From RZYY01 sp036794825 (lineage in GTDB: Bacteria; Bacteroidota; Bacteroidia; Bacteroidales; 4484-276), in assembly GCA_036794825.1 (NCBI GenBank), contig DAIRGA010000035.1, positions 1 through 48,927 of the forward strand: a stretch of 48,927 bases of DNA, read 5' to 3'. Of this stretch, positions 1-12,500 are shown one piece after another. The translations under genes and the position numbers were made by a program. A model generated the notes under the pieces. That model had not been told where the DNA came from, did not search any database, and saw nothing but the letters and a program-made list of their open reading frames with translations. The first letter of the stretch is position 1. Each line of letters begins with the position of its first letter.

Positions 1-2
1 CC

Positions 3-365
3 GGAAAGGAGTACAGCGTGGAGGTGACCTGGGACAGCGCCCTGCCGCAGCACGACGGAGCTTTCAGCCCCAATGGCATCAGCGCCATCGCCGCACTGAA
101 CATGGGCGCCACGCAGGTGGCCGATCCCGGCAGATTCGACGTGCTCATTTACCCAAATCCCGCCAGCGACGTGATCTTCATCGACATGGTGAGCCAGCAG
201 GAAATCGAAGTAGTGATGACCGATATCCACGGACGTGAGGTACTCCGGCAATCCCTCAGTTACCTTCGCAACCAGCTCGACATCACCCCGCTGCGCAGCG
301 GTATCTACCTGATCAAAATCGAAGGCAGCAACTTCACCAAAATCGAAAAGGTGATCAAAAAGTAG
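3..365 (+). CDS. C-terminal end of a T9SS-sorted secreted protein (5' partial)
   Basis: The frame is open to the left edge, so only the last ~120 residues of a larger protein are seen; the GTG at 18 is unlikely to be the real start. The last ~75 residues form a type A T9SS sorting domain: an YPNPASD motif, an LDITPLRSGIYLIKI-like segment, and a basic end (VIKK). In this family the C-terminal domain directs export across the outer membrane by the type IX system and is usually cleaved or attached to surface polysaccharide. The upstream part (around GAFSPNGISAIAA) is not recognisable. A strong terminator follows 25 bp after the stop. The sorting-domain call is firm; the function of the full protein cannot be told. 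Confidence 0.85.
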   Translation, partial: GKEYSVEVTWDSALPQHDGAFSPNGISAIAALNMGATQVADPGRFDVLIYPNPASDVIFIDMVSQQEIEVVMTDIHGREVLRQSLSYLRNQLDITPLRSGIYLIKIEGSNFTKIEKVIKK

Positions 366-389
366 CCCTTTTAAAGTCTTCTGATTTTA

Positions 390-423
390 AAAAGCCCCGG
401 CGAGTCGCCGGGGCTTTTTTTTT
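390..423 (+). terminator. Rho-independent terminator
   Basis: A GC-rich stem (AAAGCCCCGGCG paired with CGCCGGGGCTTT) has a very short loop and is followed by a run of T. It lies just after the stop of the partial T9SS protein gene and before the giant gene. Confidence 0.9.
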
Positions 424-451
424 AAGAATTCCTTTGGAAAGAAAAAAAAAG

Positions 452-459
452 TAAATTTG
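452..459 (+). promoter_or_regulatory. Putative Bacteroidota -7 element upstream of the giant gene
   Basis: TAAATTTG matches the Bacteroidota -7 consensus TAnnTTTG. A TTTG lies at 433-436, but the 15-bp spacer is shorter than the usual 19-21, so the -33 box is doubtful. The predicted leader would be about 100 nt. Confidence 0.4.
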
Positions 460-566
460 TAAGGACTTTTAGAAATGATTACCAGTCTTCTCAATCTCTC
501 GTCACAAGTTTATGTTTCTTCCTTCCTCACCGAATTCATTATTCACTTTCAATAAATCTATTTATT

Positions 567-3500
567 ATGAAAAATTTTATCTTTACTCTCTCAATCGTGC
601 TGTTTTTCAGCACATTAACGAATGCTGCCGACTATTACTGGGTTGGCGGCACAGGTAACTGGAATGCCACCAACCGGTGGGCAACCACTTCGGGTGGAAG
701 TACATTTTATGCTACTCCGCCCACTTCGGCTGACAATGTGTTTTTCGATGCCAACTCATTCACGGCGGCGGGTCAGATTGTAACCATCAATGTGGATGCG
801 GTTTGTGCTGACATGAGCTGGACCGGAGTAACCAACAACCCCCAACTGGCGGGTTCAACGACCAGAAAATTATCCATTTTCGGTTCGCTTACATTGGTTT
901 CCGGAATGAACTATAATTTTTTGGGTGATGTTTATTTCGAGTCATTGAATACCGGCCGAACACTCACCATGGCCGGGCAAACTTTTAAGCGCCATGTTTA
1001 TTTTAACGGTGTTGGAGGTTATGTTTTACAGGATGATTTTCAGCAAATTTCCGGCACCGTTTACCTGGTCAGAGGAACGCTCGATTTAAATGACAAAAAC
1101 ATGACTGCCAATGCTTTTGATACCTATTTTACCAATGTCAGAACCCTGTTGCTTACTTCTTCTACAATAACTTTAACCACAACAAGTACAGCATTTAATT
1201 TCAGGGGTGAAAATCTGACGCTCAATGCAGGCACTTCTTTTATACGCCTGACCGGAGCAGGTGGTAATTTTCTTCATGGAAATTTAAATGGGCCAGGCCA
1301 GGCATTTAATAATGTAGCCTTTGAAGCAGCAACCGGTAATTCCAGTTTAAGTAATGCCGGAGGATCATTTAACAATGTTACGTTTAACAGTATAGCTTCG
1401 CTCTCAATAAGTGGCGGCAGCGCGTTCAATTCGATTATAGCAACCGGTAATGTGACTGTAAGTACTAACGGTACAAACATAACCACTTTGCAGGTTGGCG
1501 GTAATTTAACCCTGAACAACAACAGCACTTACGGTGACATAACATTGGGTGGTAACGGAACTATCAACGGAAGTAATATTATTGGGAATCTTACCCTATC
1601 GCCCGATAAATATTTAACGTTAGCAGGGGGACAAACCCAAACCTTCACAGGAACATTGTCGGCCAACGGAACCTGTGCCAACCGGATAACTATTCAGTCG
1701 AGCTCGACAACCCAGGCTAACATCAGCAAATCAAGCGGTTTTATGGCCGTGGATTACTGTTATCTGCAAGGTATAAACGGGACAGGCGGGGCATCCTTTA
1801 CTGCAGCCAACACTTTTGATCTTGGGAATAACAGTGGCTGGCTGATCATTCCTCCATCAATCCAAAACCTTTACTGGGTAGGTGGTTCGGGCAACTGGAA
1901 CGATCCGGCACACTGGTCAACTGCCAGCGGTGGGGTCCCGGGTGCTTGTACCCCGTCGGCACTGGACAATGTCTTTTTCGATGCTAACTCGTTCACTGCC
2001 TCAGGGCAAACGGTCACGGTGGTGGGTGATGCCAACGGCCAGGCCTACTGCCGGAGCATGAACTGGGCCGGATCGTTGAACAACCCTACGCTGGCCGGCG
2101 TAAGTTCGATTGCAATGAATATTTATGGCTCTTTGACCTTAACCCCGGGTATGACCTACAACCTTAGCTCACCCGTTTATTTCAAAGCGGAAACAGCAGG
2201 TAACAATATTTTCACTGCAGGAAAAGCGCTGGATAAAGCGGCCATTTATTTTGATGGTGTTGGCGGTGAATGGACGCTGCAGGATGCACTGAGTCTGGGC
2301 ACACGGACGCTTTACCTGGTCAGCGGTTCGCTTATTACAAATAATCAAGCCATCAATGCAGGGGTTTTTTACACAAGATACACATCCACGAGGTCACTGG
2401 TTCTGGGTTCATCGGAAGTTGTACTGACCTCAACCAGTAATGCAATTGATTTCAGGGGCGAGAATTTTGCATTCGACGGAGGCACTTCATTGTTCAGGTT
2501 AACAGGCGCCGGTGCTAACATTAATCACAGTAGTTTTAATGGGCCTGGTCTGCCATTCTACAATGTAATTTTTGAAGCGATAACCGGTTCTGGAACAGCC
2601 CTCAATGCCGGAGGATCTTTTAATCAGCTGACTTTTAACAGCAACGGAACCTTAACCGGTGGAAATACGATCAATACACTCACGGTAACCGGTAACCTGA
2701 CCATTAACTATGACGGGAACAACTACAGTAACGTTGTAGTCGGTGGCACTGCTACAATCAATGGCAACGGCACATACGGTCAGGTAACTTTAAATGGCAA
2801 TAGTTCCTTTACCGGGAACAATACCTTTGGCACTCTGACCCTTGCAGCCGGAAAACAATATACCCTGACCTCGGGAAAAACGCAAACAATCATTAATGAT
2901 CTCATTGCCAACGGAACTGAAACAGAAATCATAGTGATCAAGTCGAGCAGTGCCGGAAATCAGTCAACATTCAGTAAGGCCAGCGGAACGGTAACGGTAG
3001 AAAGTGTATCGCTGCAAGACAATAAAGCCACGGGAGGCGCCACCTTCATCGCCAACAATTCATTGGATTTGGGCAACAATACAGGATGGACGATCAATGC
3101 CCCCGGAGGCAAGGATTACTATTGGGTTGGGGGAACAGGCAATTGGAATGATGTGGCGAGGTGGTCGTTGAGCAGCGGTGGTGCAGGAGGAGCCGGAATC
3201 CCCACCGTATTGGACAATGTATTTTTCGATGCCAACTCATTCACTGCTCCCGGGCAGGTAGTAACTGTCATTGGAGATGCTTCCAACAATGCACGGGTAG
3301 TGGATATGGACTGGACAGGTGCTGCTTTTAATCCCACGCTGGCCGGCGCATTAGCCCAGAACCTTAGAATTCACGGTTCTCTGATCCTGGGAACTGGTAT
3401 GAATGTTACTTTTTCAGGTCCCATATATTTTGAATCTACCGAAACAGGCCAGGTGGTTACCTCGGCCGGAGTTGCGCTGGGTTCAATCAATCATATGTAT

Positions 3501-6500
3501 TTCCAGGGAGAAGGTGGCGGCTGGACTTTGACCGATGGTTTGAATATTGGAAGCAAAACACTGTACCTGGTTTATGGCTCTTTGAATACCAACAACCAGA
3601 ACATTACGGCAGGAATTTTCAATTCAAATTATTCCGGGAATGTCCGCTCTTTAAACCTGGGTTCATCTGAAATCATCCTCTCTTCAACCTCGGACCAGGC
3701 GCTGAGATTTCATCCTACCGCAATGACTTTTAATGCAGGGACATCACTGATCCGGTTTACCGGCGCAAGTTCAGGAATTTACAATGTAAGCGGCAGTGGA
3801 TTACTTTTTAATGATGTCATTTTTGAAGCTGTTACTGGTACGAATAATGTGTATAATGACAACGGACAATTCAACTCTCTCACTTTCAACAGTAATGGAA
3901 ATGTCAATTACTCCAATACTATCAACACGCTGACCGTTGCCGGCAACTCTACGATCGGCTCAAACAACAACAATTTCAATACAGTTGTTATCGGGGGCAA
4001 TGTAACCATCAACGGGAACACGAATACTTTCGGGCATTTTACAATGAACGGAAATGGAACCGTGACCCAGAACAACACTTTTGGTACACTGTTGCTAACC
4101 GCCGGGAAACAATACACTTTCACAAACGGTAAAACGCAGACTTTTCTTAACGACCTGATCGCAGAGGGAACCGAAACGGAACTGATTGTAATTAAATCCT
4201 CTGTTCCTGGCTCACCTGCCACTTTTAGCAAAACCTCCGGAGCGGTGGAAGTGAACTATGTAAGTTTACAGGACAATGCGGCTACAGGAGGCGCCACCTT
4301 TACAGCCTACAATTCGGTGGATCTTGGTGGAAACAGCGGCTGGACTATCTTGTCGGCAGGCAGCAAGGATTACTACTGGATAGGAGGAACGGGCAACTGG
4401 AATGATGCATCGAAATGGTCGCTGACCAGCGGAGGCCCGGGCGGAACCGGCCTTCCAACAGCGAATGACAACGTATTTTTTGATGCTAATTCATTTACAG
4501 CTCCCGGGCAGGTGGTCACTATTATTGGAGATGTTTCCAACAATGCGCGTGTGGTGAATATGGACTGGACCGGAGCTGCTTTTAACCCAACGCTGGCCGG
4601 AGCCTCCAGCCAGAACCTCCGGATTTCGGGGTCACTGACTTTAATCCCGGGGATGAGCGTAACGTTTGCAGGTACCATTTATCTTGAAGCAACGGAAACG
4701 GGAAAATTGGTAACTACCGCCGGTGTTTCATTGGGAGCAATCAATAACTTATATTTCCAGGGAGAAGGAGGGGGATGGACATTGATGGACGGTTTGAATA
4801 TTGGAGGCAAATTCTTATACCTTGTCAGGGGATCGTTAAACACAAACAATCAACCTGTTACAGCAGGGATTTTCAATTCTGATTACAGCGGGAATGTGCG
4901 CTCACTTACGTTAGGTTCTTCCGAGATTACACTCTCTTCAACTTCAGATCAATCACTTAGATTTCATCCCACGGGAATGACTTTCGATGCCGGAACATCG
5001 CTGATCCGCTTTACCGGCGCCGGTGCGGGTATTTATAATGTCAGTGGCAGTGGTTTGTTTTTCTATGATGTGATTTTTGAGGCTGCAACCGGCAATGTGG
5101 ATGTATACAACAACGGAGGCTTTAACAATCTTGTTTTCCAAAGCACGGGTACAAGTAATCTCAGGTACTCCAATACGGTTAACACGGTAACTTTTGCCGG
5201 AACCGGAGGTATTCACGATAACAACACAATTGGCTACGCAAAATTCAACGGCAGTGGAACCATTACAGGGAATAACACTTTTGAAACACTTGAATTCACC
5301 CCGGGATACACCTATACACTGACTAACAGCAGAACACAAATTATCACCAACGACCTGATTGCCCATGGCACCTGCCCCAGCCCGATCACCATTCAGTCGA
5401 ATTCCATTACCGTAAGGACGACCATCCAAAAAAGCTCCGGAACGATAACCATCAACCAGGTGAGCATACAGGGATTAAATGCCACAGGTGGCGCTACTTT
5501 TATTGCCAACAACGCCATTGACCTCGGGAATAATCTGGGCTGGACGATTAACCCGGTTGGTATTCAAAATCTCTATTGGGTAGGCGGTACAGGCAACTGG
5601 AACGACGTAAGCCACTGGTCGGATGTAAGCGGTGGCGCCGGTGGTTATTGCCTGCCGACACAACTCGATAATGTGATTTTCGACCAGAATTCATTTAACC
5701 AGAACGGGCAGGCTGTTTATGTGGATATTGCCAGCGCCTCCTGCAGGGATATGGACTGGTCGGCGGTGACCTTTGTGCCAACTTTCACAGCAAATTCCAA
5801 TACTTTCAATCTGAATATTTCTGGTTCGCTGACCTTAAGCCCGGATATGAATTTTGCCTTTAGCGGACCTGTAAATTTTGTGGGCGAAGCTCCGGCAAAA
5901 TCTACCTGGGAGATTACCATGGCAGGAAGAAACTTTAACAATGCAGTATATTTCAATGGTGACGGCGGGATATGGACATTGATGGATAATCTCACCATCA
6001 GCAGCAATGACCTCTTCCTGAACAAAGGCACATTGAACACCAATGACAAAACCCTGTCCATTCGCCGCTTTTATTCTGACAACAACAACGTTAGAACTCT
6101 TAATCTTGGGTCATCAGTTATAAATATTGGTTCAAACCAATCGCTGGCATGGTATGTTACCGGAAGCAATTTCACTATTAATCCGGGCACGAGCGAGATC
6201 AGATTTAGTGCTGCCAACGGTTCATTATACAGCCTGGGGGCCAGCAATCTGACCTATCACAATATTGTTTTCCAGAACCCGGGAGGAACATCTATCCTCC
6301 GCAGCGACGACCAGATTAACAACATTACCTTCCAACCGGCTGGTAAGGTTTGGGGTGATGGAGCGTTCAACAATGTCATTTTTTATGGAAATGGAGAAAT
6401 TGATGGTAATAATAGTTTTGGCGATGTGACCTTCTTCAACAACGCCCTGATCCTGGGAAGTAACAGCTTTAGCAATCTTACCCTGTCACCGGGTAAACTA

Positions 6501-9500
6501 TGCCAGATGCAGGCCGGACAGACGCAGACCATTGCTAACAACCTGACCTTCTGGGGGAATGTGGATAATCCGATTACCCTGCAGTCGGCAACAGCCGGGA
6601 GCCAGGCTGTAATTTCCAAGGCAGCCGGAACGGTTTCAGGAAATTATATTTTGCTCAAAGACATGTTTGCCGCAGGCGGCGCTACTTTTAACGTTTACAA
6701 CTCAACCGACCTGGGCAACAACGACAACTGGAACTTCCTCGAGCCGCCGTTTGCCACCTGTCCGGAAGACTTTTCAGTTTGCATCAATGTAGCGCCGTTT
6801 GAGCTCAACCAGGCTTTGCCTGCAGGATGGGATTACAGCGGCGAAGGCGTTTCTTTTGATAACGGCGTTTACATGTTTAATCCTGCGCTGGTCAATGGAA
6901 ACCAGTCGGTCGTAACTTATACGATCGGTGGGTTGTTCCCCGGAAGCTGCTATTTCGCTATCAATATTCTGCCATTGCCGGTTGTCAACTGCCGGCCGGA
7001 TATCGAGGTTTGTGAGGATAGCGACTACATCACCCTGTATGAGGGTGTGGGTCAGTACTACTATAACAATCAGCCCATTACAGGATTCAATCCGGTTGAT
7101 CCCGGCATTTTCCCAATTATTTTTGAAGGTTCCAATTCATGCGGTACTGCCACATGCACTTTCGATATTACAGTTCATGCCAAACCTGAAGTTATTATCT
7201 CAGGAGAGTTGGGTTTCTGTGAAGGAGAATCCACAGTGCTGACGGCTAGTGCCGGTTCATCCTACTTGTGGAATACCGGCGAAACAACGCAGAGTATCAC
7301 GGTTACAATTGCCGGAGATTATTCAGTTAACGTTACCAACGAATTCGACTGCGTGGGCAATGCAGGGGTTACCACCTACTACCTGCCCGTGACTGTTCCC
7401 ACTTGTCCGGCTGATATGTCTTTGCTGATTACCGATCCGCCCGTTACCCTAACCGGCGCCTTACCTGAGGGGGGAGCCTATTCTGGCACAGGCGTTTCAG
7501 GCAATGTATTTAATCCGTCAACTGCAGGCATCGGGAATTTCCTTATTACTTACACCTACGATGATGTGTGCGGAAATCAGATATGTGAGTTTACGATTCA
7601 TGTTTCAGGTGTGTCATCGCTGACTTGTGTTGGCAACCAAACTGTTATAACAAACACCGGCAACTGCACTTACCTTCACAGCGGAACCGACTGGGATGCG
7701 ATTGGCGTAAACAATTGTTTCTCAGATGAGATTATTTCTAAGTTTGATCTTACAGCTGAAGGTTGGTTATTGGACAGCCCGTCAGATCCGGGAAGTACCC
7801 TTGCCTGGCTGGCAACCGGTGGAAATCCGGGTGGATATGTCCGTATCACCGACGCAGCTCAGAGCACTGTTGACCGATTCAGTGCACCTGCACTTTTCCT
7901 TGGTAACAAATCAGGTTTTTATGGTGGAACTTTCAAATTTGACATAAGGCATAGTATTAACATTACTTCAACCGGTAATGAGAAGCTTGTTTTCACCGGA
8001 AACGGACTCTCTATCCATTACATCACACCTTTCCCCAACACTACCTGGCAAACCTGGACAATCCCAATTATAGCCGGCGATTGGAGAATTTCAGGTGGTA
8101 ATGTAATCGCCACCGAAGCACAAATCAGGAGCGTGATGAGTAACCTCGAAAAAATCACCATCCTGGCTGATTGGCGCAGCGGAACAGAAACAACAAGCAT
8201 TGACAATGTGCAAATGACTCCCGGCCCGGCTTATTATGTTCTGTCCGGAGCTACTACAGGAACTGGAACCTCTCTCAATGGCATCGCTTTCAACCCGGGC
8301 TCAACCCTGGTTTCATGGTATTTCATGGATGGATGTGCCAATGCGTTTACCTGCAGTTTTACGGTTGATATTCCGGTTTTTGAAGCCACCATTACTCCCG
8401 GCGGGGCAACCACCCTTTGCCCTGGCGATCAATTGATACTCACGGCCACCGAAGGGGTATCCTACCTCTGGAATACCAATGAGTCCACACAAAGCATTGT
8501 AGTTACAGAAGCAGGCGATTATTCAGTGGTGGTTACCAATGCCAGTGGTTGCGAAGCTTCTGCTTCAATAACAGTAACAATGCAGGTTTTGACAATCCCC
8601 ACCTGTCCTGAGGATATTTATGTGATCGTTACAGATTCACCATTCTCTCTTACCGGCGGTTTACCCGAAGGCGGAACCTATTCCGGCGCCGGAGTTACTG
8701 CTGGGATTTTCAATCCTTCCATCGGGGTGGGCAATTATCCTATAACCTACACTATTGATGACGTTTGTGGCCCGCAATCCTGCGAATTTATGATCTATGT
8801 GTCGGAAGAGCCCATCACCTGTCTGGATGCTACGATAAGCAATTTCCCTGCCGATGTGGACGATGTGTGCTATGATGAGAGTTATTCTGTTGACTTCAGC
8901 GGGGTAGTGATCGAAAATGCCATTGAAGTGATTTGGACCGTAATTCCGGCAGAAGCAGGGTTTGTGGAAAACAACGTCTTCGAGCTTAATCCGGGCATTT
9001 TGGGGGATGTAACCGTTCAACTGCTTGCCATTGCTGAAGATCCCTGCCAGGATGCGCAGGCCAGCGTTGGATTTACTGTTAAGCCATTGCCGGGTTATTT
9101 CTGTGACTTAAGCGAAACCGAAATCTGCTCAGGGGAAGAAGTTACCTTCACCCATAATTTCGAAGGAGTAGCTCCCTGGACTTTAGAATACTATCTTGGA
9201 GGAGTGCTAATGTCTTTCACGACTTCAGAAAATCCGTATGTTGTAACCCAGACATTCACCCAAACCACCTACTTTGAGCCTGTTCACATCTACAGCGGCA
9301 ATGGCTGCGAAGAAGGGGTAAGTCAGTTTACGATCATTGAAGTAAGTCCTTTGCCTTCATATACTTACGAGATTTCTTCTACAGAAATATGTTTAGGAGA
9401 AGAGACTGTTTACACCAATTATTTCACCGGAACAGCGCCCTGGACTGTAGATTTCTATTACAACGGTGATCTGATGTCGTTTACAACCTCCGATAACCCG

Positions 9501-12500
9501 CAAACCTACACTGAAACATTAACTCAAACCACTCTCTATCAACCTTTTATGGTGACCGACGGAAAGGGTTGCAGCCAGATAGTTAATCAACCAACTACAA
9601 TCCAGGTCAATCCGCTGCCAACCTTCAGCTATGAGGTTTCTGACACCGAACTTTGCTATGGTGAAGAGTTAACCTGGACCGAATACTTTACCGGTACTCC
9701 GCCATGGACAGTAAATTACCTGAACAATGGCGAGCCCGGTTTTTTCATTGCATACAACAACCCGGAGATTTTCACTGAGGTTGTAACCGAAAGCGCATTC
9801 TTTGTTCCGCAGACGGTAACCGATGGAAACGGCTGCGTTTCAACAGTGAATCAACCGATTACCATCACCGTGAACCCGTTGCCGACTTTCACACGGGACA
9901 TCTCTGACACAGAAATTTGTTCCGGAGATCAGGTGACCATTACCGACTATTTCACCGGAGAAGCTCCGTGGACGATGACAATTCTGAAAAACGGCGAAAC
10001 CTTCTCCTTCCCTGTGGAAGAAAGCCCCGCTGTGAGAGTGATGACCCTCACTGAAACTTTAACCTACGAAATCGTTTCGGTTACGGATAATAACGGATGC
10101 ATCCTGGAGGTCAATGAGTTGGTTAACATCATCGTTCACCCGCTGCCATCAGTTAGCATCACCGGCGAACTTGCCTTCTGCGAAGGTCAATCCACAATTC
10201 TTACAGCAACTGAAGGAGCATCCTACGACTGGAGTACAGGTGAATCCACACGGAGTATTACTGTAACAATGGCTGGTCTTTATTCAGTCACTGTTACCGA
10301 CGGAAATGGCTGCGAAGGATATGCAGAGGCAACCACAACGTACCTCCCCATTACCATCCCGACCTGCCCTGATAATATGTATGTAATTGTAACTGAACCC
10401 CCAATTACCCTCTCCGGCGGTTTACCAACAGGCGGAACTTATTCCGGCGCCGGCGTAACCAATGGTATTTTCGATCCATCTGTCGGTGTTGGTAATTACC
10501 CGATAACCTACACAATTGATGATGTTTGCGGGCCACAATCCTGCGAATTCATGATCTATGTGTCGGAAGAGCCCATTACCTGTCTGGATGCCGTAATTTC
10601 CAATTTCCCGGCCACTGCTGAGGATGCCTGTGAAAACGAGGCTTATACAATTGATTTCAGCGGTGTAGTGATTCAGAATGCCGTCGAGGTCATCTGGACC
10701 GTTGTCCCGGAGGAAGCAGGCTCTGTGGTTGGGAATTTGTTTATCCTGAACGCCGGTTATGTGGGGAATGTCATCATAGCTGTACTAGCCGTGGCCGAAG
10801 ATCCGTGCGATTATGCGTATGCAAACGTCGAATTCACTGTAAATCCGCTGCCGTCATTTACTTTTGAAATTTCAGACAGCGAGGTCTGCTATGGCGATGA
10901 AGTTACCTTTACTGACCAGTTTACAGGGACAGCACCATGGACAGTATCGCTGATTAAAAATGGCACGCCGCTTACTTTCGTTTCCGAAGAAATCCTGCTG
11001 ATTCATACTGAAATCATGACTCAAACCACGGTTTATGAGATTTTGTCAGTGACAGACGGAACAGGTTGTGTTAATCCAATCAATCAAACGATTACCATCG
11101 TTGTGAATCCATTACCGACTTTTACCTACGAGCTTTCAGCTACCGAGCTCTGCTATGGCGAAGAGCTGATCTGGACGGAGTATTTCACAGGTACTCCCCC
11201 CTGGAGGGTAGATTTCCTGTTCAATGGCGAACCTGATTTTTTCATTTCTTACAATAACCCGGAAATATATACCGAGATCGTTACCGAAAGTGTAACTTTT
11301 GAACCGCTGACTGTTACGGACGGAAATGGCTGCATTGGATCAGTTAATCAACCGGTTACTATCACCGTGAACCCGCTGCCAACTTTTACCCGCGAAATTT
11401 CGGATACGGAAATCTGCTCAGGAGATGAGGTTACCATTACCGATTACTTCACCGGAGCAGCGCCCTGGACGGTTACGATCCTGAAAGAGGGTGAAACCTT
11501 CTCCTTCCCGGTGGAGGAAAGCCCCGCCGTGAGAGTGATGACCCTCACCGAAACGTTAACCTACGAAATCGTTTCGGTAGCCGATAATAACGGATGTGTC
11601 CTGGATGTCAACGAGTTGGTCAACATCATCGTTCACCCGCTGCCATCAGTTGACATCACCGGCGAACTTGCCTTCTGCGAAGGTCAGTCCACGGTTTTGA
11701 CCGCCACCGAAGGCGCTTCCTACGACTGGAGTACCGGCGAATCCACCCAAAGCATCACGGTTACAGTAGCAGGGCTTTATTCAGTTGTAGTTACCGACGT
11801 GCATGGCTGCGAGGGATATGCTGAGGTTATCACATCCTACCTCCCTGTTACCATCCCGACTTGTCCCGAAGATATTTATGTACTTTTAACGGATGAGCCT
11901 TTTGCGCTCGCCGGCGGATTGCCCGGAGGTGGAAACTATTCCGGCGCCGGCGTAACCAATGGTATTTTCGATCCATCTGTCGGGGTTGGTAATTACCCGG
12001 TTACCTACCTGATTGAAGACGTTTGCGGACCACAATCCTGCGAATTCATGATCTATGTGTCAGAAGAGCCGGTCACATGTCTTGATGCGGTAATCTCCAA
12101 CTTCCCGGCAACCGCTGCAGATGCGTGTGAAAATGAAGAATACACCATTGACTTCAGCGGAGTTGTAATCCAGAATGCCATTGAGGCAATATGGAGCGTT
12201 ACTCCGGTTGAGGCTGGTGCTGTTGTGGTGAATCTATTTACCCTCAACCCCGGTTATGTGGGCGAAGTCACGATTAACTTGCTGGCAATGGCCGAAGATC
12301 CGTGCGATGATGCTCAGGCAAGTATCGGATTCACCGTGAACCCGCTGCCCACCTTCACCCGCGAAATTTCGGATACGGAAATCTGCTCTGGCGATGAGGT
12401 TACCATCACCGATTACTTTACCGGAGCAGCACCCTGGACGGTAACGATCCTGAAAGAGGGCGAAACCTTCTCCTTCCCTGTGGAAGAAAGCCCCGCCGTA

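Noticed and set aside
7726..7947. Overlapping plus-strand frame at the laminin-B-like region
   Set aside because: It is out of frame with the giant protein and its product matches nothing recognisable; it is a shadow frame.
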